From the NCBI GenBank assembly GCA_005518205.2, contig RFFC02000005.1:1-64000 (forward strand): a DNA stretch of 64,000 nucleotides, written 5' to 3'. The notes under the pieces were generated by a model, which worked only from the letters and a program-made list of their open reading frames with translations, ran no database searches and was not told where the DNA came from. Below, piece after piece: positions 24,890 through 34,118 of this stretch; within the stretch, counting starts at the first letter, position 1, and every line of letters begins with the position of its first letter. The position numbers were made by a program, and so were the translations under genes. This DNA comes from Hormoscilla sp. GUM202. GTDB lineage: Bacteria > Cyanobacteriota > Cyanobacteriia > Cyanobacteriales > Desertifilaceae.

Positions 24890-25384
24890 ATGAAGGTTCA
24901 AAAGATTAGTGAATTAGAATTCAATCAACTTGAAGCCCCCCGAAAGATAATTGTTAACGAACATTCTCACGTATTTGGGATTATCGACTTGGGCAAAACA
25001 TTGGGGAATTACGGACTTTGTTGGGGAAGCGATATAATTACTCCCTGTGTTGAATTGTCAAGCGATCGCCGTACCCTTTGGGTGGGAGTGGATCAAAGGT
25101 TAGCAGCGATCGATTTGCAAAAGGGTCACATTTGCATAGCCATGTCCCTAATGATGCCCCTTTTCCAAATTGCGATCGCAGATAATTTCACCGCAGTCCT
25201 GACGGAGCTAGAAGTTTTACTATTCAGCCCCAATCGTACTCTTACTTGCTTCAGCGTATTACCAGATCTGACATCAAAAATATCAGTCTCAGGCTCAGAT
25301 TTTACAATTGAGATGTTCGATGGCTCCAGTTTATTCTTAACCCGATCGGGAGTTATCAAGCAGCCTAGTGTAGCCTCAAAATAA
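24890..25384 (+). CDS. Possible immunity protein
   Basis: 164 residues, not recognised by family. It is beta-rich with regular turns (HSHVFGIIDLGKTLG, RRTLWVGVDQRLAAIDLQ) and lacks signals or membrane segments, as expected for a small cytosolic binding protein. Its close spacing behind the toxin-like gene (eight bases, RBS AGGAGC) suggests an operon, and the pair looks like toxin plus immunity. Confidence 0.45.
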   Translation: MKVQKISELEFNQLEAPRKIIVNEHSHVFGIIDLGKTLGNYGLCWGSDIITPCVELSSDRRTLWVGVDQRLAAIDLQKGHICIAMSLMMPLFQIAIADNFTAVLTELEVLLFSPNRTLTCFSVLPDLTSKISVSGSDFTIEMFDGSSLFLTRSGVIKQPSVASK

Positions 25385-25559
25385 TGGGATGTAGGGCGGA
25401 CGAGACGACGCAGACATTCCCTCACGCCTCTTCAGTCGTACCGTCCTTCCATCACTCCTACCAAAGATTGCAGATCGAAATCCCGATCGCGCCCACTCAA
25501 ACAAATCCCAGAACTAATCACCGTTAAGTCATGCTTGCCAATAGCAGAATTATGGCGTG

Positions 25560-25663
25560 TAAGTACATGGACAAAATTAATTTCACACACTCTCTCGCGC
25601 TAGTCTCCATATCCGGAGCATGTCGCCCATGGCTATGTGCAATTATTTTTGTCTAACTACTTA
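25560..25663. mobile_element. 104-base MITE, copy 1
   Basis: A non-coding element with imperfect terminal inverted repeats (TAAGTACATGGACAAAATTAATT against TAAGTAGTTAGACAAAAATAATT). It is identical or nearly identical to 33543-33646, and the flanking sequences of the two copies are unrelated. The ends begin with TA, as expected for elements moved by IS630/Tc1-type transposases. Its right end supplies the last codon and the stop of the gene on the minus strand. Confidence 0.85.
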
Positions 25664-26364
25664 CCATCCGCCGTCGTCCACTCCACCCGCCAGAAATCAC
25701 CTTTATCGGAAAACTCTTGTAACTCGCCGCCACCTTGCCGCAACGCCTTCTGCAAACGTTTCTCATCACTTGCAGTCTGAAAATCCTTCTCCCGCGACGC
25801 AGCCATCTGGTAAACAGTCCGCATTTCCGGCGTCATCCCCTGAAACTGGATCTCCTCGGGTGCCGTTACCTGCTTAAGTTGCTCTGTCAACTTTTCCATC
25901 ACCAGTGGATCCGCACGGCGATCGATCTCTTCAAACCACCAATATCTGTCATCGACACGGGCAATGATTTGTTCAAATTGTCCCCCTTCACTCACAAGAT
26001 GCACCGGCACTGGCTTAACTCTACCAAACCGCTGTCGGGCATCGGACTCATTGACTGGATAAGCTAGCCAAGTTTGTCCTTGCAATTTGTATACGAGGCG
26101 CAGACGCAGAGGTTTGAGCAAATTGAGATATTCCCCCAGTTGGTGTAAGCTAGGTTCTTCGACAACTTCAGCAGTTACCGAATCCACTGGCTGAAAGATG
26201 CCCCAACCCTCAAATTTGCGGGGCTTGGGCATGAAGCTGTAGACAATACCAGCCACCTTCGCGCGCACCGAACCCCCACGCACACAAGGCGCAAGGAATT
26301 GGGTGTCCTGCAGCTGCGCTTCCAGTGCAGCCAACTGGTTAAGAAGCTTGCCGATATCTGCCAT
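25657..26364 (-). CDS. Conserved cyanobacterial protein of unknown function
   Basis: About 235 residues from ATG 26364 (MADIGKLLNQLAALEAQLQ). Recognisable conserved segments are LAPCVRGGSVRAKVAGIVYSF, RKFEGWGIFQPV and WWFEEIDRRADP. I know these from cyanobacterial hypothetical proteins without assigned function. No membrane segment. The reading frame runs into the MITE, which contributes K-stop at the C-terminus; the natural end may have been lost, although only a few residues seem missing. Confidence 0.75.
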   Translation of the reverse strand: MADIGKLLNQLAALEAQLQDTQFLAPCVRGGSVRAKVAGIVYSFMPKPRKFEGWGIFQPVDSVTAEVVEEPSLHQLGEYLNLLKPLRLRLVYKLQGQTWLAYPVNESDARQRFGRVKPVPVHLVSEGGQFEQIIARVDDRYWWFEEIDRRADPLVMEKLTEQLKQVTAPEEIQFQGMTPEMRTVYQMAASREKDFQTASDEKRLQKALRQGGGELQEFSDKGDFWRVEWTTADGK

Positions 26365-26458
26365 ATGTTTGCTGCCAGGCCAACACCAGTCCAGTCTAAC
26401 AGTCTGCGGAGAGTGTAAAACCTTTAAAAATAAAAAACGCCCTGCTAGTGTGCGTCCA

Positions 26459-27290
26459 TCAGGCTGCATCTATTTCACTATAACCTATCGATTTAGCGAT
26501 CGCGGTACCCAAACCAGTGCCACCCTGCTTTTCCTGGGTAACAAAAGCTTCAAAGAAGCGATCGCGAATCTCTTCTGGAATACCGGGTCCGTTATCGCTA
26601 ATCTTCACCTGCACCCACTCCGACAGTGGTTCAGCCGTAATTTCTATCCTACCGCCACCGGCGTCAAAAGCTTCTACAGCGTTGGTTACTAAATTTTGCA
26701 CAACCCGCAAGAACTTGTTTTGATCCAAACAAACCACCAAATCCGCTGTTTTAGTTATCAACTCAACCTGGGAGTACTGAAAATATACATGATTGAGACG
26801 TTCAAACCGCTGCAATAGCTGAGCCAGGTTAACAGGTTGTTTGTTCAATACAGCGCATCCCCGTGTAATTCCAACACCTCTTCTGCCATTCCTAACATCC
26901 GCGTAATCTGCGCTTGAATCAGATCGCACCACTCCTGAGTTTCTTCATCAGGATACATTTCTTTCAACATTGAACTAGATAACTGGATGCTGTTGAAAGG
27001 ACTTTTGAAATCATGAATAATCGTATTAACCATCTCGCCCACCAACTCCATTTTATCTTTGTGAACAACCTGATCCACATATTGATCCGTCATGTACCGC
27101 ACACGTTTAATAATGTAACGAAACAGTTCCCGGACGATCTTACCCTTAGTGTTATCCAAAATTTCCATCAAAGACTCCCGGGGGATTTTTGCCAGAATTG
27201 AGCCCTTGCAAGCTACGGCACTGGCGCTACGTGGTTCTCCATCTAGAACCCCAAGTTCTCCTCTGGTTGCATGTCTCTTAAGTCACCGAC
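26459..27290 (-). pseudogene. Broken cyclic-nucleotide-domain histidine kinase
   Basis: Remains of one sensor kinase in several frames. Near 27250-27170 a CNB-type ending is readable (GELGVLDGEPRSASA, AKIPRESLMEILDN). From ATG 27171 comes the phosphoacceptor helix, VGEMVNTIIHDFKSPFNSIQ, with His about 53. Near 26850 a shift leads to the ATPase half in another frame (NKFLRVVQNLVTNAVEAF, ISDNGPGIPEEIRDRFFEAF, GGTGLGTAIAK), which then ends in YSEIDAA instead of the last part of the domain. Both ends and the middle are damaged, so the kinase is not functional. Confidence 0.82.
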
Positions 27291-27374
27291 CTCGTCACCA
27301 CAACCCTTCCCTTTCTGGCAAACAGGGGGTGGGCCGCTACCACTCCAGCTTACCCCAAGTGGAAGCTTGAGACT

Positions 27375-28110
27375 CGTTTAATCAGATGCCCTATTCTATA
27401 ATAACTGAGTATGATTGCTCATCCCATCTAGTGCAGCCCAAACAGTTGGCACGCGGCGGGTACGGGGCGCGATCTTATTGGCATTATAACAGAGATTTTT
27501 CTATCTTTCTGATTTTTTCTTAATTGGCTCAATATTTTCGGGAATAAAGAGAAGTTTTAGGACTGGGAATCTAGTCGGCGATCGCCTCACCCTAGGCCGC
27601 TCTCATTTAAACCAAATAATGCTACAGATAATACCTGAAACTCTCTGGGCGAGAGAGTTTAGCAATCTCAAATTGAAAATTTGTATGACAATTAACTATC
27701 TCATGTGATATTGAAAAAATTATCATGATTATAATTAATCGAGCGAAAATATTAATAAAAATCAAGAAATCAAGGGAGAGCGAAATAAAGATTTAATATT
27801 TGTAGAAATAACAGCGCGATCGCGCAAATGATGTTATAATCATGATAATCACCTGTGTAAACTTTTGTTAAACTAGCTTAAACCATTTATATGAGGTAGT
27901 TTCGGGTATCTTGTATACTAACAACTGACAACTGACAACATAGTTGACAGAGCAGTCATCACCAACTCCTGCCATGGTCTCATACCCGTGGGGCTGTCCC
28001 AGGTGGACTCTGTATCGCCGGTGTTAGGGCAGCGATCGCGGGCCAACTCTATGGGATTGACAGCAGAAGAGATATGCTAAATAAATCTGTTCCTCACAAG
28101 CTCCACCGTT
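27375..28110. other. AT-rich stretch without a gene
   Basis: No supported gene in about 0.7 kb. The part from 27640 to 27900 is clearly more AT-rich than its surroundings (for example ATTATCATGATTATAATTAATCG) and contains the inverted piece ATTATCATGATTATAAT / ATTATAATCATGATAAT at about 27719-27736 and 27836-27853. A TGACAACTGACAAC direct repeat lies near 27924. The stretch probably includes the promoter of the nitrilase gene. Confidence 0.55.
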
Positions 28111-28114
28111 ACAC

Positions 28115-28927
28115 ATGAAGTCATATCTAGCCGCAGCCATTCAAATGACCAGCGTGCCTGACCTGGAAAAAAACCTGGTACAGGCAGAAGAACTGATAAA
28201 GGTAGCCGTGAATCAGGGAGCCGAACTGGTAAGTTTACCAGAAAACTTTCCCTTCCTGGGCAGCGAGTCAGAAAAACTGGCTCAGGCTGCAATTATCGCC
28301 CAAAAGAGCGAAAAATTTCTTCAGATAATGGCGCAGCGGCACAAAATCACTATCCTCGGCGGGGGCTTCCCCGTACCGGTAGACACGGACAAAGTCTATA
28401 ACACAGCATTATTAATAGACTCAACCGGCAGTGAAGTAGCCCGTTACCAGAAAGTCCATCTGTTCGACGTCAACCTCCCCGACGGCAACACCTATCGCGA
28501 ATCTTTAACAGTCCAACCAGGAACCCAGTTACCGCCGGTCTACGCGAGCCCATCATTAGGCGTGATGGGACTCTCCGTATGCTATGATGTCAGGTTTCCC
28601 GAACTGTACCGGCATCTGTCAGATGAAGGTGCAGATATCTTGTTTGTACCAGCAGCTTTCACCGCCTACACAGGCAAAGACCATTGGCAAGTACTGCTGC
28701 AAGCAAGAGCGATTGAAAACACCTGCTACGTCATCGCCCCCGCCCAAACTGGGAACAATTATGCCCTGCGCCAAACTCACGGCCACGCCATGATTATTGA
28801 CCCTTGGGGGATGATTATCGCCGATGCTGGGGAAGCGCCAGGAGTGGCGATCGCCAAAATAGACCCCTCACGCCTGCAACAAGTGCGGCGTCAGATGCCT
28901 GCATTAAAGCATCGGGTGTTCGGCTGA
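28115..28927 (+). CDS. Carbon-nitrogen hydrolase (Nit-type amidase)
   Basis: A 270-residue nitrilase-superfamily enzyme, full length. The catalytic triad is visible as Glu43 (SLPENFPF), Lys113 (YQKVHLFDV) and Cys156 (LSVCYDVRFPELYR). The sequence most resembles the Nit1/Nit2 branch, which hydrolyses deaminated glutathione or omega-amides as metabolite repair. The exact substrate is inferred. The neighbour downstream is an ion antiporter on the same strand, 60 bases away, with no functional link known. Confidence 0.92.
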   Translation: MKSYLAAAIQMTSVPDLEKNLVQAEELIKVAVNQGAELVSLPENFPFLGSESEKLAQAAIIAQKSEKFLQIMAQRHKITILGGGFPVPVDTDKVYNTALLIDSTGSEVARYQKVHLFDVNLPDGNTYRESLTVQPGTQLPPVYASPSLGVMGLSVCYDVRFPELYRHLSDEGADILFVPAAFTAYTGKDHWQVLLQARAIENTCYVIAPAQTGNNYALRQTHGHAMIIDPWGMIIADAGEAPGVAIAKIDPSRLQQVRRQMPALKHRVFG

Positions 28928-28987
28928 ACGCAGATTGGGTAAATCTGATTGCGCCCAATGTGTAAATAACCTGTACAGTATACCCCG

Positions 28988-30523
28988 ATGAGTTATAGGG
29001 AACCAATGGTTGATGCAATAGCCTGGATGACTACCTTCACCCCAACCAACTTTATCCCATCTGCGCCCCCCGGACAAGTCCTGTTGGCAACAGCAACTCC
29101 AACAGCGGCGGCCCCTAGCACTTCCATGGTACTGGCAGCAGTGCTACTGAGTTTAGTTGTTATTTACCTAGCTAGCAAAGTCGGCGGCGAGATTTGTGCC
29201 AGAATTGACTTGCCCCCCGTCTTAGGGGAACTGGTCGGCGGCGTAGTTGTGGGCATATCTGCCTTGAACTTGCTAGTTTTTCCAGAAGGAGGGGCCCAAA
29301 GTTCTGATTCCGTGATTATGGCCTTCCTGCAAGGGACAGGTAATCTCACCCCAGAAACCTCCAGCAGCGTGTTTGAAGCCGCAAGCGAAGTCATTTCCGT
29401 TTTATCGGAACTGGGCGTGATCCTGCTATTGTTTGAAATTGGTCTGGAATCAGACTTGAAGGAATTGCTGAAATCCGGACCCACCGCAACAGTCGTAGCT
29501 GTGACGGGGGTGATTGTACCCTTTGCTGCTGGTACAACTGGACTGATTTATCTGTTTCATGTCTCCATTGTCCCAGCGGTTTTCGCCGGTGCTGCTCTGA
29601 CCGCCACCAGTATCGGCATTACGGCTAAGGTGCTAGCAGAACTACAACGTCTGACTTCAACTGAAGGTCAGATTATCATTGGCGCAGCAGTGATAGACGA
29701 TGTCCTGGGCATTATCGTTCTGGCCGTGGTAGCTTCTCTGGCCGAGACAGGTGAGATCGAAGTCACTATCGTCATTTATTCGATTATCATTGCTGGAGTT
29801 TTCCTGATTGGCTCGATTTTATTGGGTCGTTTTTTGATGCCCTATTTTGTCGGGCTAGTCAAAAGACTGCAAACGCGGGGTCAGCTGTTGATTGCTGCCC
29901 TCATTTTCACCTTTATTCTGTCCTACATTGGAGACGCGATTCAATTAGAAGCCATACTTGGCTCCTTTACTGCTGGTCTGATTCTGGCAGAAACGGAACT
30001 GCGCCGAGAACTGGAAGAGAAAATCATTCCCATTGCCGATATGTTCACGCCAATTTTCTTTGTTACCGTTGGTGCTAAAACAGATCTAGGAGTGCTAAAT
30101 CCAGCAGTACCCAGTAATCGAGAGGGTCTGATTATCGCTAGCTTCCTGATTGTGGTAGCAATTGTAGGAAAGGTAGTTACGGGATTGACAGTGTTTGGCG
30201 CAGAGGGCAAAATTAACCGCCTCGCAATTGGCGTCGGCATGATTCCCAGAGGGGAAGTGGGACTTGTGTTTGCAGGCGTCGGTTCGGCTAGTGGTGCTCT
30301 CTCAGAACCCTTGCAAGCTGCAATTATTATGATGGTGATTTTGACGACCTTTCTAGCGCCGCCCTTATTGCGGGTAGTGTTCGCCCTGCCAGCATCCGAC
30401 ACCAAGCCAGAAACTCCTACTGGGACACCGAAGAGTCCCAAAGCAGAAGGATCAGCTACCGTTCGGGAACAATCGGAACAAGAGTTAAGGGAGTCGGTCA
30501 AAGAGTCAGATCGAAGTAAGTAG
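28988..30523 (+). CDS. CPA2-type Na+/H+ antiporter (NhaS3-like)
   Basis: A 511-residue membrane protein with about twelve hydrophobic segments. The double aspartate typical of the ion site is in IIGAAVIDDVLGIIVLAVV, and the membrane-core segment VILLLFEIGLESDLKELLKSG is characteristic of the family. The N-terminus is longer than usual, and the C-terminus is a charged tail rich in Thr/Pro/Glu. In cyanobacteria NhaS3 relatives sit in the thylakoid membrane and are essential for sodium and pH balance; the same place is inferred here. An internal start around residue 35 (MVLAAVLLSL) is also possible. Confidence 0.88.
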   Translation: MSYREPMVDAIAWMTTFTPTNFIPSAPPGQVLLATATPTAAAPSTSMVLAAVLLSLVVIYLASKVGGEICARIDLPPVLGELVGGVVVGISALNLLVFPEGGAQSSDSVIMAFLQGTGNLTPETSSSVFEAASEVISVLSELGVILLLFEIGLESDLKELLKSGPTATVVAVTGVIVPFAAGTTGLIYLFHVSIVPAVFAGAALTATSIGITAKVLAELQRLTSTEGQIIIGAAVIDDVLGIIVLAVVASLAETGEIEVTIVIYSIIIAGVFLIGSILLGRFLMPYFVGLVKRLQTRGQLLIAALIFTFILSYIGDAIQLEAILGSFTAGLILAETELRRELEEKIIPIADMFTPIFFVTVGAKTDLGVLNPAVPSNREGLIIASFLIVVAIVGKVVTGLTVFGAEGKINRLAIGVGMIPRGEVGLVFAGVGSASGALSEPLQAAIIMMVILTTFLAPPLLRVVFALPASDTKPETPTGTPKSPKAEGSATVREQSEQELRESVKESDRSK

Positions 30524-30619
30524 CAACGTCATCAGGTTTTGTGGTTTTTGCCTTAGCATTGGTCAGAAACATCTGATGACCAATGACCGAAGATTTTTGA
30601 CAAAAAAGAGGAGCGGTTC

Positions 30620-32485
30620 GTGAAATTCCATTGGCTATTATCTGGTGCTCTAGGTGTTTGGCTGCTATCGAGTCCCGTACAAGCGGCTAACTTACAGTTT
30701 TGGCGCTTTGATGCTAACCGCAACCGCTTAGAGTTTACGACATCCAGCCGCGTTCAGCCCAGAGCGCAACTGCTCTTCAACCCCACTCGTCTGGTGATTG
30801 ATTTACCCGGAGTTAGGTTAGGGAGAAGCATGCAAGAGCAGCCGGTGAAAACACCGGGGATTCGATCGGTCCGGGTGGGGCAGTTTACCCCTGGAACTAC
30901 TAGGATTGTGATTGAATTGATTCGGGGTTATACCCTCGACCCACAACAAGTCAGATTTCAAGGAGCTACTCCGAGCCAGTGGCTAGTTCAATTACCGACT
31001 CCCCAACCCTTAAATCTATCTCCCCCCGCCCCACAGGCTCCACCTGTATATCCTCCGCTAGAGGTGGAGCCTTTCGATCCACCGTTAAATCCTGGTACTC
31101 GACCAGCCCCTACGATGTCCGCCGGGAGCGCTACTCGCACTACCCAGCGGACATCGGAGAGTGATATACCTAGATCGAGAATTCAAGTGGAAAATCTGCG
31201 GGTGACGAACGGTGGGTTTTTCATTAGCACCCGGGGGGAAACTCCAGAAATTAAAAAGGTAGAGCGCAGTAAAAATGGCACGGAAATTAATATTGACCTA
31301 CCGGGAGCAAGCATCGATCCTAATCTGAGGCAGCGAGAATTATCGATCGACAGCAAAGGTGTTAAAAAGGTCAGACTCTCTCAAGTTGAAACCTCACCTC
31401 CCGTTACTCGTATTACTCTTTCTGTCACAGAAGATAGCCCCAATTGGCGGGCCCAGATGATCGGGAACGCGATTATACTCTTACCCAAAGGTGGCAGTCC
31501 TGCTTTGCCCTCTTCTGGTCAGCCTTGGCCAGTTGGAGAACAGTTAGCTAGCGCCGATCCTGGGTCTGACCAAACTGCCACCATACAGTCGGTTCAACTG
31601 TTTGGATCTCGACTGATAATCAGGACCGAGCGCCCGGTGAATGCTATGGGTAGATGGGAAACACCCGCAGTCTACAAGCTGACAATCTCTCGGGCACGAC
31701 TGAGTAGCCAAACTAGAACACCCCAGTTAAATTCAACTGGTCCCTTGTCAGACCTGAGTATAGAGCAGTCAGATATTAACAGAGTAGTGATTTCCTTGCG
31801 CCCAGTTTATGGTGTGACAATTGCAAATTTCAGTCAGTCTGGTCAATATCTGTCTCTACCACTGTCACCCATTGCCACCAGAAATCCTCCCGTCCCGCCG
31901 GTGACTACTCCCAGGGGTCCGATCGTGATTGATGTGCCACCTAATGAGCGCCTTGTCGTGGTGGTCGATCCCGGTCATGGTGGAGGCGATCCCGGTGCTA
32001 TTGGCATTGACGGCTTGCAAGAAAAACAGGTAGTTTTGGATATCTCTCTACAAGTGGCAACAATCTTGCAGCAAAAAGGCATCCTTGCACTGCTGACTCG
32101 CGATGATGACCGGGAAATTGACTTGCAACTTCGGGTGGATTTTGCCGAACGGGTCAATGCTAGTTTATTTGTGAGCATCCACGCTAACGCGATTAGTCTC
32201 AGTCGTCCCGATGTGAATGGGCTAGAGACCTATTACTATGATACTGGCGTCCGCCTGGCCAGGACTATCCACGACAGCATTCTGCAACGCACTGGCATTT
32301 CAGACCGGAGAGTGCGGCGAGCCAGATTTTACGTTCTCAGGAAAACTTCTATGCCCGCCGTCTTAGTGGAAACTGGGTTTGTAACTGGTGCTGATGATGC
32401 GCCTAGATTAAGGAATCCAGCTTGCCGCCGCCGCATGGCTGAGGCGATCGCGGAGGGGATTGTTCGGTATCTGCGGCAAAATTAG
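30620..32485 (+). CDS. amiC: N-acetylmuramoyl-L-alanine amidase with AMIN domains
   Basis: A 621-residue exported amidase that cleaves the bond between muramic acid and the stem peptide, acting in daughter-cell or septal wall processing; in filamentous cyanobacteria such AmiC proteins drill septal nanopores. The signal peptide ends at VQAANL. Up to three AMIN-like beta domains follow (about 25-125, 190-295, 315-420). The amidase_3 domain has zinc ligands His453 (VDPGHGG), the Glu of LQEKQ and the His of SIHANA, and the catalytic Glu of VETGF. A Pro-rich linker lies between. murI follows at once, giving a small wall-related pair. Confidence 0.94.
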   Translation: MKFHWLLSGALGVWLLSSPVQAANLQFWRFDANRNRLEFTTSSRVQPRAQLLFNPTRLVIDLPGVRLGRSMQEQPVKTPGIRSVRVGQFTPGTTRIVIELIRGYTLDPQQVRFQGATPSQWLVQLPTPQPLNLSPPAPQAPPVYPPLEVEPFDPPLNPGTRPAPTMSAGSATRTTQRTSESDIPRSRIQVENLRVTNGGFFISTRGETPEIKKVERSKNGTEINIDLPGASIDPNLRQRELSIDSKGVKKVRLSQVETSPPVTRITLSVTEDSPNWRAQMIGNAIILLPKGGSPALPSSGQPWPVGEQLASADPGSDQTATIQSVQLFGSRLIIRTERPVNAMGRWETPAVYKLTISRARLSSQTRTPQLNSTGPLSDLSIEQSDINRVVISLRPVYGVTIANFSQSGQYLSLPLSPIATRNPPVPPVTTPRGPIVIDVPPNERLVVVVDPGHGGGDPGAIGIDGLQEKQVVLDISLQVATILQQKGILALLTRDDDREIDLQLRVDFAERVNASLFVSIHANAISLSRPDVNGLETYYYDTGVRLARTIHDSILQRTGISDRRVRRARFYVLRKTSMPAVLVETGFVTGADDAPRLRNPACRRRMAEAIAEGIVRYLRQN

Positions 32486-32523
32486 TCATGTCGGGCCTGG
32501 GAAGTTACAGAGGACACAGACAG

Positions 32524-33363
32524 ATGCAAAACGGACGGATTGGTATTTTTGACAGCGGTGTTGGTGGTTTGACCGTTTTAAGAGAGCTTTACTGGCAACT
32601 ACCTGGGGAGTCGATTCTTTATTTTGCCGATACGGCTCGACTTCCCTATGGCACCCGAGAACCGGTCCAAATCCAACAGTTTGTCCGCGAGATTCTGACC
32701 TGGATGGTACAGCAGCAGGTTAAAATGGTGGTAATGGCTTGCAACACTAGCGACGCTTTAGCTCTGGAAGTCCTGCGCTCAGAATTCGACCTCCCCATTA
32801 TCGGACTCATCTTACCCGGAAGCCGCGCTGCTGTCCGTTCTGGAAAGCGGATTGGTGTTATCGCCACTCCAGCTACCGTGAAGAGCAATACCTATCGTCG
32901 GGCTATCCTAGAACTTGACCCAACTGTCCAAGTTTGGCAAGTAGCCTGTCCCGAGTTTGTGCCTCTAATCGAGCAAAACAGGATTAATCACCCCTACACC
33001 AGGCAAGTAGCACGAGCATATCTGGCTCCTTTGCTGGAACAGCAAATTGATACCCTCGTTTACGGCTGCACTCATTATCCACTCATGGCACCAGTGCTCC
33101 GCCGGATTTTACCCCACTCAGTGCAGTTAGTTGACCCAGCTGTACATGTAGTTGCCGCGGCCGCTCAAGAACTAGACCTGTTAGGATACAGAAATCCTCG
33201 CCCTCTTTTACCAACCCGGTTTGGAGTCAGCGGCTCTCCGGAGCTGTTTGCCCAATTGTCAGTTCAGTGGCTAGGTTGTACAATTAAGGTGGAACATGTA
33301 AATCTCACAAAAGTTCGAGCCCAGCCAGCTGAGATCTCATCTCGTGCGCAATCTCAAATCTGA
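32524..33363 (+). CDS. murI: Glutamate racemase
   Basis: About 279 residues from ATG 32524 (MQNGRIGIFDSGVGG), preferred to an ATG two bases after the amiC stop because the family begins here. MurI converts L- to D-glutamate for peptidoglycan. The two catalytic cysteines are Cys73 (MACNTSD) and Cys182 (YGCTHYPL). It follows amiC on the same strand and precedes sds, a frequent cyanobacterial neighbourhood. Confidence 0.95.
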   Translation: MQNGRIGIFDSGVGGLTVLRELYWQLPGESILYFADTARLPYGTREPVQIQQFVREILTWMVQQQVKMVVMACNTSDALALEVLRSEFDLPIIGLILPGSRAAVRSGKRIGVIATPATVKSNTYRRAILELDPTVQVWQVACPEFVPLIEQNRINHPYTRQVARAYLAPLLEQQIDTLVYGCTHYPLMAPVLRRILPHSVQLVDPAVHVVAAAAQELDLLGYRNPRPLLPTRFGVSGSPELFAQLSVQWLGCTIKVEHVNLTKVRAQPAEISSRAQSQI

Positions 33364-34118
33364 TCTGTCGAAATTCTGCCCCGCGCCCTAGCGGACAGAA
33401 CTGCGCGTTAGCGAAGCAGAACGATTTATCTTCCTTCGCGACCAATTGACACCTCGTTGTGCCAGAATTAATATCAGATAAACTACACAGATATAAGCCG
33501 TGGCCAGAACGGGAATTATCATGGGAAGATCTTTATAAATCATAAGTACATGGACAAAATTAATTTCACACACTCTCTCGCGCTAGTCTCCATATCCGGA
33601 GCATGTCGCCCATGGCTATGTGCAATTATTTTTGTCTAACTACTTAGCACAGTTACACGGATAGCGGAGAGCAAACTGTTAGGGTATTTCAAATTCTATG
33701 GATCGCCAAACCTCGCCCTTGACTAGCACTGGCGCAGGTATATGCTTACGGCCACAATAATTTAACCTGTGGCGGATCCACAGATATCATAGCCGCAATA
33801 AACTAACCCATCAGACTTAAGACCTTTGACTAAGAACTGGACTGAGGACTTGACAACCCACCTTGAAAAGGAAGTTTGTGATTGCCTAGATCGACCGCGA
33901 GTGTTTGAACTGTCATCGGAGATGATCGCCGGTCAGTCTCGATCGGGTTAAATAAATTTGAAATCCTTAATAATTAAAATAACACAAAATTTCCTGCGGC
34001 TGTAGTTAATTTTGAGAAAAAGTTAACAAATCTTAATATTAGCTGTCAGATGCCGCCGGTTTGGCTTAGAATAGAGGAAATATGTAATTCGTAACCTAGC
34101 GCTAGAGTCGGCTGATCC
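33364..34118. other. murI-sds intergenic stretch
   Basis: No supported gene in about 0.75 kb. It contains the second 104-base MITE copy (33543-33646), a short GC-rich inverted piece near 33385-33420, and AT-rich sequence upstream of sds that may hold its promoter. Related cyanobacteria often have murI and sds close together, so the MITE has probably lengthened this gap. Confidence 0.55.
33543..33646. mobile_element. 104-base MITE, copy 2
   Basis: Same sequence as 25560-25663 across its length, from TAAGTACATGG to CTAACTACTTA, while the flanks differ. It is too short to code for a transposase. The near identity of the two copies indicates recent movement by an enzyme encoded elsewhere. Confidence 0.85.
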
